DNA of 64,000 bases from Massilia sp. IC2-278 (GCF_020708045.1 NZ_JAJFES010000006.1:1-64000); one strand, 5' to 3'. Positions 35,479 through 45,094 are shown, counted from the first letter of the stretch. Notes: generated by a model not told the origin, from the sequence alone. Program-made: numbers and translations.

Positions 35479-36413
35479 TTGAGCTGCACGCGCGGATCGA
35501 CGGCCTGGTACAGCAGGTCCGCCAGCAGATTGAACACCATGGTCGCCGCCGCCACGTACACGGTGATGGCCTTGATCACCGGGAAGTCGCTGCGCTCCAC
35601 GGCCAGGATCACTTCGCGCCCGATGCCGGGAATGCCGAAGAAACGTTCCAGCAGAAAAGCGCCGATCAGTAAGGCCGGCAGGTTCGCCATCACGTGGGTG
35701 ATGATCGGGATTGCCGCATTCCTCAGCACGTGCACCCAGACGATGCGCCGCTCGCCGAGGCCCTTGGCGCGTGCGGTGCGCACGTAGTCCTGGTTGACCT
35801 CGTCGAGCACGAAGCTGCGGTACAGGCGCAGGGTCGGGGCGATCGACACCGCCAGGCCGATGATGATGGGCAGCAGCGCGTAATGCAGCAGGTTTTCTCC
35901 CAGGCTGTTGCCCCAGCCCTGAACCGGGAACAGGCCGAGTTTATAGGCGAAGAAGTACTGGAACACGATGATGTAGACCAGGATCGAGATCGACATGCCG
36001 ACCGTGCAGGCGACCATCACGGCGCGGTCCGTCAAGGAACCGCGCACGAAGGCGATGGCCAGGGCCAGGGCGATGCCGAGGAAGGTTTCCAGCAGCGTGA
36101 GCGGCACCAGCACGGTGAGCGAAGGGCCGAGGCGGCTGGCAATGATGTGCGAGACCGGCTCGCCGGTGCTCCAGGCGTTGCCGAAGTCGAAGGTGAGGAT
36201 TTGCTTCAGGAAGATGCCGAGCTGCACCCAGACCGGCTGGTCGATGCCGAGCTGGGCGCGGATGTTGGCGATCGCCGCTTCGTCCGCCATCTTGCCCGCG
36301 AGTAGGTAAGCCGGATCGCCGCCGACCCAGTTGAACAGCACGAACACGAGGACGATCACGCCGGCCATGGTCGGCAACATTTGCCACAGGCGCCGCAGGA
36401 GGTATGCTGCCAT
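35475..36413 (-). CDS. peptide-type ABC permease (YejB/DppB family)
   Basis: The 312-residue permease starts AAYLLRRLWQMLPTMAGVIV and has the DppB landmarks GDPAYLLAGK, LGIDQPVWVQLGIFL, and the EAA loop DYVRTARAKGLGERRIVWVHVLRNA. Length and order fit. GGAGG lies just upstream of the ATG. It is the first gene of the three-gene transporter operon. No periplasmic binding protein gene precedes it; instead the REP-like cluster and aroG follow. Confidence 0.92.
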   Translation of the reverse strand: MAAYLLRRLWQMLPTMAGVIVLVFVLFNWVGGDPAYLLAGKMADEAAIANIRAQLGIDQPVWVQLGIFLKQILTFDFGNAWSTGEPVSHIIASRLGPSLTVLVPLTLLETFLGIALALAIAFVRGSLTDRAVMVACTVGMSISILVYIIVFQYFFAYKLGLFPVQGWGNSLGENLLHYALLPIIIGLAVSIAPTLRLYRSFVLDEVNQDYVRTARAKGLGERRIVWVHVLRNAAIPIITHVMANLPALLIGAFLLERFFGIPGIGREVILAVERSDFPVIKAITVYVAAATMVFNLLADLLYQAVDPRVQLK

Positions 36414-36501
36414 TCTTGTTCAGGAAGCCCAGCGATAAAAAGGGTAACGATAGCGCATATCAGGCGCGGCGATCCATCAACTTATTGTTGGCCCCTATAA
36501 C

Positions 36502-36684
36502 GTAGGGTGGGTACTCGTACCCACCACTCGCCGTCGGCGGCGATGCGGTTCGCTGCCGTTCAACATGGTGGGTACAAGTACCCACCCTACAACTGCGATC
36601 ACCGTAGGGTGGACACCTGTGTCCACGCTGTCTCATCGGTTGATCATCGGCGCATTGTGCCATTCGCGGCCCACCCCACCCTAC
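36502..36684. repeat. REP-like palindromic repeat cluster B
   Basis: Units lie at 36502-36525 (core TACTCGTA), 36567-36590 (inverted, core TACAAGTA) and 36604-36649, which carries GTGGACACCTGTGTCCAC and the CCACGCTGTCTCA tail also present in cluster A. A degenerate half-unit lies at about 36669-36684. All begin or end with GTAGGGTGG or its complement. They fill the gap between aroG and the peptide-permease operon. Confidence 0.85.
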
Positions 36685-36700
36685 CAAGCCATCGCTGGGA

Positions 36701-37762
36701 TCACAAATCTTCGCGCAAACGCCGCTGGCGCACCGCCGCCGCCAACCCCTCCAGCACACCAATACTGGTCTCCCAGTCGATGCACCCATCCGTCACCGAC
36801 TGCCCATAAGTCAGTTCCTTGCCCGGCACCAAATCCTGGCGCCCCGCCACCAGGTGCGATTCCACCATCACGCCCACGATCCGCTCGTCACCGCGCGCGA
36901 TCTGTCCGGCAATGTCCGCGCACACCGGCACCTGGTTCTCCGGCTTTTTGGAACTGTTCGCATGCGAGGCATCGATCATCAAACGCGAAGCCAGGCCCAG
37001 GCCGGCGATCTGGCGGCACGCCTCGTCGACGCTGGCGGCGTCGTAGTTCGGGGTCTTGCCGCCGCGCAGGATGATGTGGCAATCCTCGTTGCCGGCCGTG
37101 GAGACGATGGCCGAGTGCCCGCCCTTGGTCACCGACAGGAAGTGGTGCGGCTGGGATGCCGCCTTGATCGCCTCGGTAGCGATCTTGATGTTGCCGTCGG
37201 TCCCGTTCTTGAAACCCACCGGGCAGGACAGGCCGGAAGCCAGCTCGCGGTGCACCTGCGATTCCGTGGTCCGGGCACCGATCGCGCCCCAGCTGATCAA
37301 ATCGGCGATGTATTGCGGGCTGATCACGTCGAGGAATTCGGTGCCGGCCGGCAGGCCCATCTCGTTGACGTTGCGCAGCAGCTCGCGCGCCATGCGCAGG
37401 CCGTCGTTGATGCGGAAGCTATTGTCCATGTAGGGGTCGTTGATCATGCCCTTCCAGCCGACCGTGGTGCGCGGCTTTTCGAAATACACGCGCATCACGA
37501 TCTCGAGGTCGCCCATGAAGCGCTGGCGTTGCTCGGCCAAGCGGCGCGCGTACTCGAGCGCGGCCTTCGGGTCGTGGATGGAGCAGGGGCCGATGACCAC
37601 CATCAGGCGGTCGTCCTGGCCGTGCAGGATGCGGTGCAGCGCCACGCGCGCATTCGCCGCGGTCTGCTCCGCCGCCGGCGTCACCGGAAACTCGCGGATC
37701 AGGTGCGAGGGCGGCGTCAGTTCCTTCATTTCGCGGATGCGTAAATCGTCGGTGCGGGGCAT
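36701..37762 (-). CDS. aroG: 3-deoxy-7-phosphoheptulonate synthase, class I
   Basis: It condenses phosphoenolpyruvate and erythrose-4-phosphate to DAHP, the first step of the shikimate pathway. The 353-residue chain has MVVIGPCSIHDPKAALEYARRL, MRVYFEKPRTTVGWKG, GARTTESQVHRELASGLS, GFKNGTDGN and DASHANSSK, typical of AroF/G/H. The ATG at 37762 was chosen because the family N-terminus (RTDDLRIREMKELTPP) starts there; the upstream frame runs into the attenuator. Feedback specificity cannot be assigned safely from the sequence. Expression is probably controlled by the leader peptide and terminator just upstream. Confidence 0.93.
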   Translation of the reverse strand: MPRTDDLRIREMKELTPPSHLIREFPVTPAAEQTAANARVALHRILHGQDDRLMVVIGPCSIHDPKAALEYARRLAEQRQRFMGDLEIVMRVYFEKPRTTVGWKGMINDPYMDNSFRINDGLRMARELLRNVNEMGLPAGTEFLDVISPQYIADLISWGAIGARTTESQVHRELASGLSCPVGFKNGTDGNIKIATEAIKAASQPHHFLSVTKGGHSAIVSTAGNEDCHIILRGGKTPNYDAASVDEACRQIAGLGLASRLMIDASHANSSKKPENQVPVCADIAGQIARGDERIVGVMVESHLVAGRQDLVPGKELTYGQSVTDGCIDWETSIGVLEGLAAAVRQRRLREDL

Positions 37763-37790
37763 GCTGTACTCCGTTATCTGGTCTGGAAAT

Positions 37791-37816
37791 AAAAAAACCG
37801 CCATCGCTGGCGGTTT
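37791..37816 (-). terminator. attenuator terminator upstream of aroG
   Basis: On the minus strand AAACCGCCA-GCGA-TGGCGGTTT forms a 9-bp stem followed by TTTTATTT. It lies 45 bp downstream of the leader-peptide stop and about 29 bp before the aroG ATG. Its 5' arm (ACCGCC) can pair instead with GGCGGT inside the leader-peptide coding region, as expected for an antiterminator. Confidence 0.85.
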
Positions 37817-37860
37817 CTGGTGTTCGGTCCTGGGTTGCTTGCTGTTGCGTGTACCCGCCG

Positions 37861-37929
37861 CTACTCCACCGCCTGAAGGCCGGAAAAGCCAAAATAAAAC
37901 CAGCGGGTAAAGAAAGCAGCGTTGCGCAT
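37861..37929 (-). CDS. aromatic-rich leader peptide of aroG (22 aa)
   Basis: An ATG at 37927-37929 opens 22 codons ending in TAG (37861-37863). Seven residues are aromatic: Phe 6, 7, 11, 13 and 15, Trp 10 and Tyr 12 (AAFFTRWFYFGFSG). This is the signature of a ribosome-mediated attenuator reporting phenylalanine (and possibly Tyr/Trp) charging. ACCCGC within the peptide codons can pair with GCGGGT just after the stop, giving alternative structures. The ribosome site is weak (GGATCC). No such gene would be found by length-based gene calling. Confidence 0.8.
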   Translation of the reverse strand: MRNAAFFTRWFYFGFSGLQAVE

Positions 37930-38232
37930 GAGGGATCCGAAAATGGTCGAATCGACTATAACGCCAATGCGTGAAGATTGGCAAGCCTTTTGTCCGTAGC
38001 GTAAACATCGCTTCATTGACAAGCGGTTGCGACAAACGCACAGCCGCGCAAACGCCAGAATGACGTTTGAGAGATATCAGACGTGTCGTTGCCGGCAATG
38101 CAAAAGTCAGGACAAGCCCCGGTTCAGCGGTGTTTGTCTTTATCGAGAATCAATTGCTGTGTGTTGATTGTCTGAGTGAAAGCAAACAGGCGCGACATGG
38201 ACCGGAATTTCCACACGTTCTGGAGTCCGGAC

Positions 38233-41094
38233 ATGACTGAAACCCTGATATCCCGTTCCGTGCGCCGCATCTTTGCCGGCGGCGGCGCGGCCGGCCTGGT
38301 CCTGCTGGCGCTGCCGCCGGCGCAAGCCCAAGAAGCGGCGCAACGGCCCATCGCGCGCGTCGAAATCACCGGCAGTAACATCCGCCGCGCCGAAGCCGAA
38401 ACCGCCTCGTCGGTGATCACCGTGAACCGCGCCGACATCGAGCGTTCCGGCAAGAGCACGGTGTCGGAACTGCTGCAGACCCTGGCGGTGGACAACCAGG
38501 GCTCGGTGCCCACTTCCTTCGGCAACGGCTTCGCGGCCGGCGCTTCCGGCATCTCGCTGCGCGGCCTGGGCACGGCCTCGACCCTGGTGCTGCTCAACGG
38601 CCGGCGCATGGCGCCCTATGGCCTGGCCGACGACGGCCAGAAAGTCTTCAGCGACCTGAACGTGATCCCCACCGACGCCGTCGACCGCATCGAGATCCTG
38701 AAGGACGGCGCCTCGGCCATCTACGGTTCCGACGCGATTGCCGGCGTGGTCAACATCATCCTGCGCCGCAACTTCACCGGCACCACGGTGCGCGGCCTGC
38801 TCGGCATCAGCGAGGAATGGGACGGCGAAGAGCAGAACTTCGCCATTACCCACGGCTTCGGCGACCCCGACAAGGACCGCTACAACGTGCTGCTGAACTT
38901 CGAGTTCAAGCGCAGCAACGACATCTGGCTGCGCGACCGTGGCAGCCGCGACCACATCGGCCGCATCGATCTGCGCCGCTGGGGCTATTCGGCGCTCCAG
39001 AACCTCGGCGGCACCGGGGCCATCACCACCAACAACGCGGCCGGCAACGCCATCAACGGCAACGTGCGCAACCCGACGACCCTCGACTACTACAACCGCG
39101 GCAACCTCGACCCGGCCACCGGCTTCACCCGCTTCTTCCCCGGCGCGGCCTGCAGCAACTTCACCAATCACCCGCAGGGCGACCCCGGCGGCGGCTGCCT
39201 GATCGACTCGACCCTGGTCTACAACCAGATCCAGCCCGAGCAGGAAAACTACAGCCTGTTCGGGCGCGGCACCTACCGCCTCACGCCCACCATCGAGGGC
39301 TACGGCGAGGTCAATCTGTACAGCAGCAAGTCCTCGTCCTCGACCACGCCGTCCACCGTCAGCGCCTCGGTCGGCTATCCGGGCGGCCCGGTCAGCAACG
39401 CCGCCTCGCTGCTCGGCGCAGCCCACCCCGACAATCCCTATTTCGGCACCGCCGCGCGCCTGCGCTACCTGGCCGGCGACGTCGGCCCGCGGGTGTCGAA
39501 CATCGATTCCTTCTTCTCGCGCCTGCTGGCTGGCGTGAAGGGCGAAGTCGCTGGCTGGGACTACGACACCTCGCTGCTGTTCTCGCGCAGCACCGTCACC
39601 AACGAACGCCATGGCCAGCTGCAGCGCGACGTCACCTTTGCCCTGCTCAATCCCGACGACACGGTGAACGTGGCCTCGGCCCTGGCCACCAGCCCGGCCT
39701 ATGCGGCGCTGCCGCCGGGCACCTTCTGGCGCATCGGCGAAAACGCCGGCCTGAACGACCCGGCGGTGTATGCGGCGCTGTCGCCGATGATCCGCAACAG
39801 CGCCGAGACCAAGATCATCCAGGGCGACTTCAAGGCCACCCGCGAATTCGGGCAACTGGCCGGCGGGCCGATCGGCGTGGCGGTCGGCACCGAATGGCGG
39901 CGCGAGGAAACCGAACTCGGCCCGAGCACCGGCACCGAACGCGGCAACGTGATCGGCCTCGGCTACTCGGCCTACCGCGGCGCACGCAACGTGTTCGCGC
40001 TGTACGGCGAGGCGCTGGCGCCGGTGCTGCCGGGGGTCGAGGTCACCGGCGCGCTGCGCTTCGACGACTTCACCGACGTCGGCCGTTCCTGGACGCCGAA
40101 GGTCGGCGTGAAATGGACGCCCTCGCGCCAGTTCGCCCTGCGCGGCACCTTTGCCAAGGGCTTCCGCGCCCCGAGCGCGGCCGAGAACGGCGTCGGCGGC
40201 CTGGCCGCGTTCGCCACCGCCGAGGACCCGCTGCGCTGCGCCCTGGGCGTGACGGCGGCCTGCGACCCGGCGAATATCGCGGTAATCACCTCGCCCAACC
40301 CGGACCTGTCGCCGGAGCGCTCGCGCAGCTACAACATCGGCTTCATCTGGGACCCGCTGCCGCGCACCAGCATCTCGGTCGACTTCTGGAAGATCAAGCG
40401 CAAGAACGAGATCAACCAGGAGCTGACCGACGCCGCGATTGCCGCCGGCAACGTGGCGCGCGACCCGAGCACGGCCACCGGCATCCCGGGCGACCCGGGC
40501 GCCATCACGGCGGTGCTGGCGAACTACGTCAACTCGGCGCAAACCAAGGTACGCGGCATCGACCTCGACGCCCGCCACACGCTGCGCCTGCCCGATGGCT
40601 GGGGCAATTTGCTGCTCGACGGCAAGCTGACCTACCTCGACGAATGGGTGCGCACCGAACAGGACGGCAGCTCGCGCGACTTTGCCGGCACCCACGGCAA
40701 CTGCGACGTCACCAACTGCGTCGGCACCCCGGACTACCGCGCCAACCTGCGCGCGACCTGGGACCGGGCCGACTGGCGCGTGTCGCTGAACGCCAACTAC
40801 CGCGGGCCGATCGACAACGTGCTGTTCAAGGGCGACCCCGACGGCTGCGCCAGCCACTACGCCAACGGCGACGACGCGCCGCGCAACTGCGAGCTGGCCT
40901 CCTTCACCACCTTCGACCTGGTGGTGCGCTGGAAGCCACAGCCGCAGTGGGAGGTGTTCGGCACCGTGGAAAACCTGTTCGACAAGGTGGCGCCGCTCGA
41001 TCCGCTCACCTACGGCGCCCAGGCCTACAACCCGCTCGACTACCTGGGTGCGGTGGGACGCACCTTCTCGCTGGGAGCGCGCTACACGTTCTGA
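38233..41094 (+). CDS. TonB-dependent receptor 1
   Basis: The ATG at 38233 follows GGAG at 7-10 nt and starts a 32-residue signal peptide (SVRRIFAGGGAAGLVLLALP, ending AQAQ). A plug domain spans about residues 45-165 ([53 protein letters not shown]). The rest is a 22-strand barrel ending in GRTFSLGARYTF with a terminal Phe. It imports a large substrate across the outer membrane using TonB energy. The family (TonB receptors with RVEVTGS boxes, no STN domain) is expanded in Massilia-like bacteria and often linked to glycans or siderophores. The substrate is not readable. Confidence 0.93.
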   Translation: MTETLISRSVRRIFAGGGAAGLVLLALPPAQAQEAAQRPIARVEITGSNIRRAEAETASSVITVNRADIERSGKSTVSELLQTLAVDNQGSVPTSFGNGFAAGASGISLRGLGTASTLVLLNGRRMAPYGLADDGQKVFSDLNVIPTDAVDRIEILKDGASAIYGSDAIAGVVNIILRRNFTGTTVRGLLGISEEWDGEEQNFAITHGFGDPDKDRYNVLLNFEFKRSNDIWLRDRGSRDHIGRIDLRRWGYSALQNLGGTGAITTNNAAGNAINGNVRNPTTLDYYNRGNLDPATGFTRFFPGAACSNFTNHPQGDPGGGCLIDSTLVYNQIQPEQENYSLFGRGTYRLTPTIEGYGEVNLYSSKSSSSTTPSTVSASVGYPGGPVSNAASLLGAAHPDNPYFGTAARLRYLAGDVGPRVSNIDSFFSRLLAGVKGEVAGWDYDTSLLFSRSTVTNERHGQLQRDVTFALLNPDDTVNVASALATSPAYAALPPGTFWRIGENAGLNDPAVYAALSPMIRNSAETKIIQGDFKATREFGQLAGGPIGVAVGTEWRREETELGPSTGTERGNVIGLGYSAYRGARNVFALYGEALAPVLPGVEVTGALRFDDFTDVGRSWTPKVGVKWTPSRQFALRGTFAKGFRAPSAAENGVGGLAAFATAEDPLRCALGVTAACDPANIAVITSPNPDLSPERSRSYNIGFIWDPLPRTSISVDFWKIKRKNEINQELTDAAIAAGNVARDPSTATGIPGDPGAITAVLANYVNSAQTKVRGIDLDARHTLRLPDGWGNLLLDGKLTYLDEWVRTEQDGSSRDFAGTHGNCDVTNCVGTPDYRANLRATWDRADWRVSLNANYRGPIDNVLFKGDPDGCASHYANGDDAPRNCELASFTTFDLVVRWKPQPQWEVFGTVENLFDKVAPLDPLTYGAQAYNPLDYLGAVGRTFSLGARYTF

Positions 41095-41403
41095 AGGTGG
41101 CTGAAGACAGGATGCGCAGCGGGGCCGGCAGCGGCAGGCCTGCCCCGCGCTCCCGTGTTGCCGGTGCATGCGTTCCCTGTGGTGCGCATGCCACGGCTTC
41201 CCGTTCTTACCGTGGGTCCGGCCGGCGAATCGCCCGCCGCTTCCCGCCCCGTTTGACCGAAATCACCCAAACCGGATAAGGCGGTGCAAGACTCGATTCC
41301 AGGCACCTCGGCGCAACATCTGTTTATTCCTAAAAACAATTGTTTGTCAAGGAAAGACGATGTGGCGCAGCGAGGCGATCACGACACCATTCGGGAGCTG
41401 ATC
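41095..41403. other. 309-bp gap between two receptor genes
   Basis: No gene is evident. It begins with a GC-rich hairpin candidate after the first receptor stop and becomes AT-rich near 41320-41350, where a perfect 12-bp palindrome AAACAATTGTTT (41334-41345) sits about 58 bp before the next ATG. This may be an operator or part of the promoter for the second receptor. Confidence 0.5.
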
Positions 41404-44118
41404 ATGCACGAAACCATCCTGTCCCGCGCGCTGCGCCCGCTGTTCGGCGCCGCCGGCCTGAGCCTGCCCGCCTGTCTCTTCCTGTGCCTGCCCGCCGCGG
41501 CGCAGGAAGCGCAGCGCCCGCCCGAATCGCCGGCCCTGCAGACGCAGCCGGCCGAACAATCCGCCGCCCAGCCGATCCAGCGCGTCGAAGTCACCGGCTC
41601 TTCGATCCGGCGCATCGCCGCCGAAAGCTCGCTGCCGATCACCACCATCCGCGCCGCCGACTTCGCCAAGCAGGGCCTGACCACGGTGCAGGAAGTGCTG
41701 AACACGATCCCGATGAACCAGACCTCGACGGTCGCCTCATCCGCGGTCGGCTCCGGCACCGGCGGGCGCGCCGTGGCCGACTTGCGTGGCCTGGGCGGCG
41801 ACAAGACCCTGGTGCTGCTGAACGGCCGGCGCCTGGCCAACCACCCCTACTTCGCCGACACGGTCGACCTGAACATCATCCCGGTGGCGGCGCTGGAACG
41901 GGTCGAGGTGCTGCGCGACGGCGCCTCGGCCATCTACGGCACCGACGCCATCGGCGGCGTCATCAACTTCATCACCAAGCGCTCGGTCGAGGGCGGCGCC
42001 CTCACCTACGAGGGCTACGAGCCCTGGCGCCAGGGCGGCGGCAACGAGCAGCGCATCAACCTGTCGGGCGGCTGGGGCAACCTGGGGCGCGACGGCATCA
42101 GCATGTTCGGCGTGCTCGACTACCACCAGCAAAGCGCCCTGCGCGCCACCGAACGCGCCTTCTCGCGCACCGGCGTGCGGCCCGAGCGCGGCATGAACGA
42201 GGTCAGCGGCACGCCCTTCCCCGCCAACTTCTTTTCCGACCTTGGCGTGACCGGCAACCCCGGCTACGCCAGCGGCTGCCGCCCGCCGGATTCGCTGCCG
42301 GCGGCGGACGCCCCGGTCTGCGCATTCGACTACACCCAGTACAACGACAACATCCCGAAGACGCGCCAGCTCAGCGCCATGGGCAAGGTCAACCGCCAGT
42401 TCACGCCCGAGCACCTGGGCAGCCTGGAATTCGTCTGGGGCCGCAGCACCAACGAGTCGCGCGTGGCGCCGCCGCCGATGTCGAACATCGGCATCGTCAT
42501 GACCGCCGCCAGCCCGTATTACCCGGGCAACGGCGCGGTGCCGGCCTTCCCCGGCCTGAGCGGCGAAAACCTGGACATCAGCTGGCGCCCGGTGGAAAGC
42601 GGCCCGCGCGAGAACTACGACAGCAGCAGCACGGCGCGCCTTCAGGCCAGCCTCGAGGGCACGATAGCCGGCTGGGACTACAACACCGCCATCTCGCACT
42701 CGGTCGGGCGCGCGAAAAGCACCTTCCGCGGCGGCTACCTGGTGGACCAGCGCATCATCGACGGCGTGGGCGCCGGCATCCTGAATCCCTTCGGTCCGCA
42801 AAGCCCGGCCGGGGCCGACTACCTGAACAATTCCCTGCTGCTGGGCGAATACGTGCATGCGCGCATCAACAGCAGCGCCATCGACGGCCGCGTCAGCCGC
42901 GAACTGATGACCCTGCCCGGCGGCGCGCTCGGCTTCGCCCTCGGAGCCGAGTTCCGGCGCGACCGCGCCAAGTATTTCGTCAACCGCGACCTGGCCGGAC
43001 AGGCCTCGAGTTCCGGTTATGCCGATGCCCAGAACCAGTCGGGCCAGCGCAGCATCTATGCCGTGTTCACCGAATTGAATGTGCCGGTCATCAAGGACCT
43101 GGAGCTGAACTTCGCCGGCCGCTACGACCACTACAACGACGTCGGCGGCAGCTTCAACCCCAAGGTATCGCTGCGCTGGCAGCCGACGCGCCAGGTGCTG
43201 GTGCGCGGTTCCTTCAACAAGGGCTTCCGCGCCCCGACCCTGTTCGACCTGTATGGGCCGCAATCGACCACCAACAGTTCCGACACCTACAACGACCCGG
43301 TGCTGTGCCCGAACGGCGTGCCGGTGGCGGGCGCCAACCCGAACGTGGTCTGCGGCCAGCAGCAGGACATCCGCCAGGGCGGCAACCCCGACCTCAGCCC
43401 GGAACGCTCGCGCACCTACAGCGCCGGCGTGGTGTTCGAGCCGGTGCGCGCGCTGACCGTGTCGCTCGACTACTGGAACATCAAGCTGAAGGACCAGATC
43501 AGCGCCCTGGCCGAGCAGACCATTTTCTCCAACTACCCGCGCTACCAGAACCTGTTCGTCTACAACGCGGCCGGCACCAGCCTCGACTACGTGCTCGACA
43601 TCACCGACAACCTGGGCGAAGTGCAGACGCGCGGCCTCGACCTGTCGCTGCTGTACCGCATGCCGCGCAGCCCGGTCGGCAACCTCAGCGTCAGCCTCGA
43701 CGGCACCTACGTCAACAAGTACGAATACCAGAACGAGCGCGGCGGCCCCTTTACCCAAAACGCCGGCCGCTACGCCGACGCCTCCCCGGTCTTCCGCTGG
43801 CGCCACAACTTGCTGTTCACCCTGGTCCGGGGCGACTACACCTTCAACCTGTCGAACCGCTACATGTCGCACTACGAGGACCAGAACACGGCGGTGGCGC
43901 CGGAGTTCTTCAACAAGGTCGGCCATTACTCGACCTGGTCGGTGTCGGCCACCTTTACCGGGAATCCGAAGTTCGAGTTCACGGCCGGGGTCAAGAACCT
44001 GTTCGACGAGACACCCCCGTTCACCAACCAGGTGACCAACTTCCAGCTGGGCTACGACCCGCGCTACACGGACCCGCTGGGGATCACGCCGTACATGCGG
44101 CTGACGTACAAGTTTTGA
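41404..44118 (+). CDS. TonB-dependent receptor 2
   Basis: The ATG at 41404 follows GGGAG and starts a signal peptide (MHETILSRALRPLFGAAGLS and a following hydrophobic run ending AAAQ). A Gln/Pro-rich stretch (about 35-58) precedes the plug ([54 protein letters not shown]). The barrel ends GITPYMRLTYKF. It is 904 residues long. It resembles the receptor before it in overall build but is not a close copy, so the two are older paralogues rather than a fresh duplication. Confidence 0.93.
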   Translation: MHETILSRALRPLFGAAGLSLPACLFLCLPAAAQEAQRPPESPALQTQPAEQSAAQPIQRVEVTGSSIRRIAAESSLPITTIRAADFAKQGLTTVQEVLNTIPMNQTSTVASSAVGSGTGGRAVADLRGLGGDKTLVLLNGRRLANHPYFADTVDLNIIPVAALERVEVLRDGASAIYGTDAIGGVINFITKRSVEGGALTYEGYEPWRQGGGNEQRINLSGGWGNLGRDGISMFGVLDYHQQSALRATERAFSRTGVRPERGMNEVSGTPFPANFFSDLGVTGNPGYASGCRPPDSLPAADAPVCAFDYTQYNDNIPKTRQLSAMGKVNRQFTPEHLGSLEFVWGRSTNESRVAPPPMSNIGIVMTAASPYYPGNGAVPAFPGLSGENLDISWRPVESGPRENYDSSSTARLQASLEGTIAGWDYNTAISHSVGRAKSTFRGGYLVDQRIIDGVGAGILNPFGPQSPAGADYLNNSLLLGEYVHARINSSAIDGRVSRELMTLPGGALGFALGAEFRRDRAKYFVNRDLAGQASSSGYADAQNQSGQRSIYAVFTELNVPVIKDLELNFAGRYDHYNDVGGSFNPKVSLRWQPTRQVLVRGSFNKGFRAPTLFDLYGPQSTTNSSDTYNDPVLCPNGVPVAGANPNVVCGQQQDIRQGGNPDLSPERSRTYSAGVVFEPVRALTVSLDYWNIKLKDQISALAEQTIFSNYPRYQNLFVYNAAGTSLDYVLDITDNLGEVQTRGLDLSLLYRMPRSPVGNLSVSLDGTYVNKYEYQNERGGPFTQNAGRYADASPVFRWRHNLLFTLVRGDYTFNLSNRYMSHYEDQNTAVAPEFFNKVGHYSTWSVSATFTGNPKFEFTAGVKNLFDETPPFTNQVTNFQLGYDPRYTDPLGITPYMRLTYKF

Positions 44119-44645
44119 AGGTGCCGTAAGACCAGGGCACGTTCGGGCTTCCAGGCCGATCGTGCCCGATACGACGTAATCATTTCTGGTTCGGCCTGAC
44201 GCACGCTGATTGATTGCTCCTATCTGCGCTAATCGGTAACCCGGCTTCTTCACCCGGCACGCTCATGGTGCGCTGGCATGTCACGGCATGACCATGCTTT
44301 GCCTGCCTATCAGCGCGTGAAAAGCGGCGCGGCAGCATTCCCAAGCACTCTTATCTTTTATTCACCTGGCAGACCGTTCGGATACTGCTGGGCAGTCAGC
44401 GTATTAATTTCAGACAAGCTGTGCCTTTCAACAAGACGCAACAATTGTCGCTTCGGTACATGCGATCCGCTAGTACCGATGCATGCGGCAAGCTCAGCAT
44501 CCATGCCTTATATGCCCAGATGCAGAACAAAGAAAATCGACGTCGGAACATCAGCCTGGCTGGCGGCGAGGTTTTCGAACCACACGATACGGCCAATGAC
44601 CAGCCATGACGATCATTTCCATGTCGAATTGAAGATAACGACCAA
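44119..44645. other. 527-bp lower-GC gap without a recognised gene
   Basis: The first 50 bp hold a hairpin (GGGCACG 44135-44141 with CGTGCCC 44161-44167) without a U tail, possibly the end of the receptor transcript. The rest is clearly lower in GC than neighbours. An open frame at 44278-44649 (+) has no typical composition or ribosome site and was not called. Sequence before 44646 probably holds the promoter of the small secreted protein. Confidence 0.5.
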
Positions 44646-45014
44646 ATGAAAAATACAGTGTTGATTGTTGCAGCCACAATTCTGGTGTCGATCGTTTGTT
44701 CCATCAGCGCAGCCGAATGGCCTGCGCCGTATCGGCAATTCAGTGGCAAATACGCGATCTATTCCGGGGAACTGGGGGATCAACAAGCGCCGACGCGGAC
44801 CGAAACCAAGGTGTCGTTCATCGTGGACGGGCAGCCTGCGAAAGAGCTGTTCGATGCGATGTATCCCGATGACAAAGAAACTTGTGGAGGCGAAGGCGCT
44901 CGCGCTCGTACGAAAGGCAATGTTTGGTGTACTTACCACCCGGGACGAGGCTACAAGTGTTACTTCGGTTTCGATCTCAAGACCGGCAAGAGTATCGGTG
45001 GTGGCATCTGCTGA
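44646..45014 (+). CDS. small secreted protein with conserved-looking cysteines (122 aa)
   Basis: The signal peptide is about 21 residues (MKNTVLIVAATILVSIVCSI ending SAA). The mature part has YAIYSGELGDQQAPTRTETK, VSFIVDGQPAKELFDAMYP and four cysteines: C81 region CGGEG, WCTY, KCYFGFD and the C-terminal Cys (GGGIC). Two disulfides in the periplasm are plausible. Length and composition fit a real exported protein. No function is known to me. Base composition is lower in GC than the flanking receptor and tldD genes, which may indicate transfer. Confidence 0.75.
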   Translation: MKNTVLIVAATILVSIVCSISAAEWPAPYRQFSGKYAIYSGELGDQQAPTRTETKVSFIVDGQPAKELFDAMYPDDKETCGGEGARARTKGNVWCTYHPGRGYKCYFGFDLKTGKSIGGGIC

Positions 45015-45094
45015 AGATGTATCGCAAGTACAGGGAAACTGCCTGCCTCGGGAAGCGCCTGTGCCCAGTGAGCTGTCATGCTTCTGAATGAAGA

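Noticed and set aside
38140..41169. 1,009-codon open frame antisense to receptor 1
   Set aside because: It mirrors the codon pattern of the receptor, is rich in Ala/Gly/Val/Arg with no domain, and has no ribosome site. High GC at third positions keeps such antisense frames open.
41737..44253. 838-codon open frame antisense to receptor 2
   Set aside because: Same high-GC shadow effect; no motif or start signal.
44278..44649. 123-codon plus-strand frame before the small secreted protein
   Set aside because: No ribosome site, mixed composition, no fold-like pattern, and it overlaps the start of the supported gene.
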